Assembly: GCA_017305815.1 (NCBI GenBank)
Contig: JAFKJZ010000111.1
Location: forward strand, 1 to 7,313
Direction of reading: 5' to 3'
Source of the DNA: Hyphomicrobiales bacterium
Lineage (GTDB): Bacteria > Pseudomonadota > Alphaproteobacteria > Rhizobiales > Kaistiaceae
DNA length: 7,313 bases
In this document: one piece after another, positions 6,569 to 7,313 of the stretch
Layout of the letters: each line of letters opens with the position of its first letter
Position numbering within the stretch: the stretch's first letter is position 1
Program-made: the position numbers and the translations under genes
The notes under the pieces: generated by a model
Told to the model about the DNA's origin: nothing
The model's database searches: none
Seen by the model: only the letters and a program-made list of their open reading frames with translations

Positions 6569-6581
6569 GACAGTACCTGTC
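6569..6581. repeat. Inverted repeat GACAG-TAC-CTGTC, possible operator
   Basis: Perfect 5-bp arms flank a 3-bp centre, 40 bp upstream of the crotonase-fold start, next to the AT-rich stretch where promoters would lie. It could be an operator for either divergent gene; arms this short also occur by chance. Confidence 0.3.
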
Positions 6582-6621
6582 CAATGCTCCTCCCCCAAAG
6601 CTGCAGGGGAAGGCGGGACGG

Positions 6622-7313
6622 ATGAGCGAAAGCATGAGTTTGCCGATCAGCATCGAAGCGAAGGGCGGGATCACCGTCATTCGGTTCGACAGACCGGAAA
6701 CTCAGAACGCGCTGACGGCCGAGATGCTGGCCACGATTTCCGATGCTCTGGTGCTTGGCGAGCGCGACGGACGCAACAAGGCGTTCGTCATGGTGGGATC
6801 GCCGGGCGTATTTTCCGTCGGCAACGATCTCCGCGAGCTGATCCAGTTCGCCGACGAAGGACGCATCGACGAGAGCATCGTCCGCTTCCTGAAGACGCTC
6901 GCCACCATCGAGAAGCCGCTGATCGCCGCCGTCGACGGCCTGGCGATGGGCATCGGCGCCGCCATCCTGCTGCATTGCGACTATGTCGTCGCCAGCGAGT
7001 GGTCGTCCTTCGAATCGAACTGCGTCGAGCTAGGCCTGATCCCGACCGGCGCGGCGACCCTTCTCGGCGCCAGCGTCATGGGCTACCAGCGCGCCTTCGA
7101 ATTCCTCGTGCTCGGCGAACGCTTCGACGTCGAGCGCGCCTACCAGGCCGGCATCGTCAACCGCATCGTGCCGGCGGACGACGTCGAACGGGCGGCGCTC
7201 GCGGTCGCGCGCAAGCTCGCCGGCCGCTCGATGGAATCGGCCGGCATGACCCGCCGCCTGATGCGCGGCGACCGGCGCGAGGTGCTGGCCCGCATAGACC
7301 AGGAAATCGCGCA
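6622..7313 (+). CDS. Enoyl-CoA hydratase/isomerase (crotonase) family protein, 3'-truncated
   Basis: The reading frame opens at ATG 6622 and is still open at the right edge, giving 230 visible residues; family members are about 250-270, so 20-40 are missing. GGGGAAGG (6606-6613) lies 8 bases upstream as ribosome site. The crotonase fold is clear: ITVIRFDRPETQNALTAEML near the N-terminus, the first oxyanion-hole segment FSVGNDLREL, the second IEKPLIAAVDGLAMGIGAA, then HCDYVVASEWSSF, VELGLIPTGAATLLG and the FLVLGERFDVERAYQAGIVNRIVP block. The family acts on acyl-CoA thioesters in fatty-acid or aromatic catabolism. By hand alignment to classical hydratase, both catalytic Glu positions (in GGGCELA and QPEINLG) are replaced, by Ala and Cys, and the isomerase Glu of the LGLxPE motif is Thr. 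The exact reaction cannot be assigned; an isomerase, or an enzyme that only stabilises a thioester enolate, is possible. Confidence 0.9.
   Translation, partial: MSESMSLPISIEAKGGITVIRFDRPETQNALTAEMLATISDALVLGERDGRNKAFVMVGSPGVFSVGNDLRELIQFADEGRIDESIVRFLKTLATIEKPLIAAVDGLAMGIGAAILLHCDYVVASEWSSFESNCVELGLIPTGAATLLGASVMGYQRAFEFLVLGERFDVERAYQAGIVNRIVPADDVERAALAVARKLAGRSMESAGMTRRLMRGDRREVLARIDQEIA

Larger units (their letters stand above)
6416..6621. promoter_or_regulatory. Divergent intergenic region, tsaC / crotonase-fold gene
   Basis: These 206 bases contain no gene I can support. The tsaC-proximal half is GC-rich, with an inverted repeat GTCCGG/CCGGAC (6496-6501, 6521-6526) and the 10-bp palindrome CCGGCGCCGG (6515-6524). 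The other half is AT-richer (6531-6565), as expected for promoters: GCATTT is repeated 10 bp apart (6531-6536, 6541-6546) and TTGAAC (6547-6552) is a possible -35, but no matching -10 at 16-18 bases stands out. A 13-bp inverted repeat at 6569-6581 is listed separately. Confidence 0.45.

Noticed and set aside
5636..6680. Long plus- and minus-strand frames overlapping tsaC
   Set aside because: Products are Arg/Gly-rich with no recognisable motifs; tsaC on the minus strand in the frame ending at 5429 explains the region.
6217..6975. A 252-codon minus-strand frame spanning the divergent gap and the start of the crotonase-fold gene
   Set aside because: It crosses the AT-richer intergenic stretch and two genes with clear family motifs, and shows no domain itself.
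1..7313. Search for tRNA, rRNA, CRISPR, insertion-sequence ends, phage or toxin-antitoxin genes
   Set aside because: I saw no regularly spaced direct repeats, transposase motifs, terminal inverted repeats around a gene, cloverleaf-like segments or small paired toxin-antitoxin frames.

Overview
The window looks like ordinary chromosome from a high-GC alphaproteobacterium, most likely in the Hyphomicrobiales (rhizobia-like order). The grounds are the strong G/C preference at third codon positions, the alphaproteobacterial forms of PdxH (C-terminus RLYP) and of the Sua5-type TsaC, and the grouping of pdxH, an RT0821/Lpp0805-type surface lipoprotein and a zinc-finger-less DnaJ protein, which I recall from that order. 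The genus cannot be fixed from the sequence alone. I see no mobile element, phage gene, CRISPR array, tRNA or rRNA, and no obvious composition break.

Layout from left to right. (1) The 3' three quarters of tldD (+) enter from the left edge and end at 1099, followed by a clear intrinsic terminator (1130-1157). (2) A minus-strand block reads right to left: pdxH (3740 to 3138), a TetR-family regulator whose probable ATG overlaps the pdxH stop codon as ATGA, and a Bcr/CflA-type MFS efflux pump (2394 to 1174). The 117-bp gap between regulator and pump holds a 28-bp interrupted palindrome, the best operator candidate in the window, and a GC-rich hairpin just ahead of the pump start codon. (3) Divergent from pdxH is a small lipoprotein gene (3870-4319), then a 112-bp gap with a good promoter candidate and three GANTC sites, then a DnaJ/CbpA-like co-chaperone (4432-5415). 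(4) The convergent tsaC (Sua5-type, 6415 to 5429) stops 13 bp from the DnaJ gene and starts at TTG behind a strong GGAGG ribosome binding site. (5) After a 206-bp divergent gap, a crotonase-fold (enoyl-CoA hydratase/isomerase-like) gene starts at 6622 and runs off the right edge.

Functionally the set is a mixture: protein quality control (TldD, DnaJ-like), cofactor B6 supply (PdxH), tRNA t6A modification (TsaC), an envelope lipoprotein, a probable regulated drug or metabolite efflux pair (TetR plus Bcr/CflA), and an acyl-CoA enzyme whose usual catalytic glutamates appear to be replaced. I found no convincing new system. The points most worth a second look are the palindrome upstream of the pump, the coupling of pdxH to tetR, the GANTC cluster with a heat-shock-like promoter ahead of the DnaJ gene, and the atypical active site of the crotonase-fold protein.
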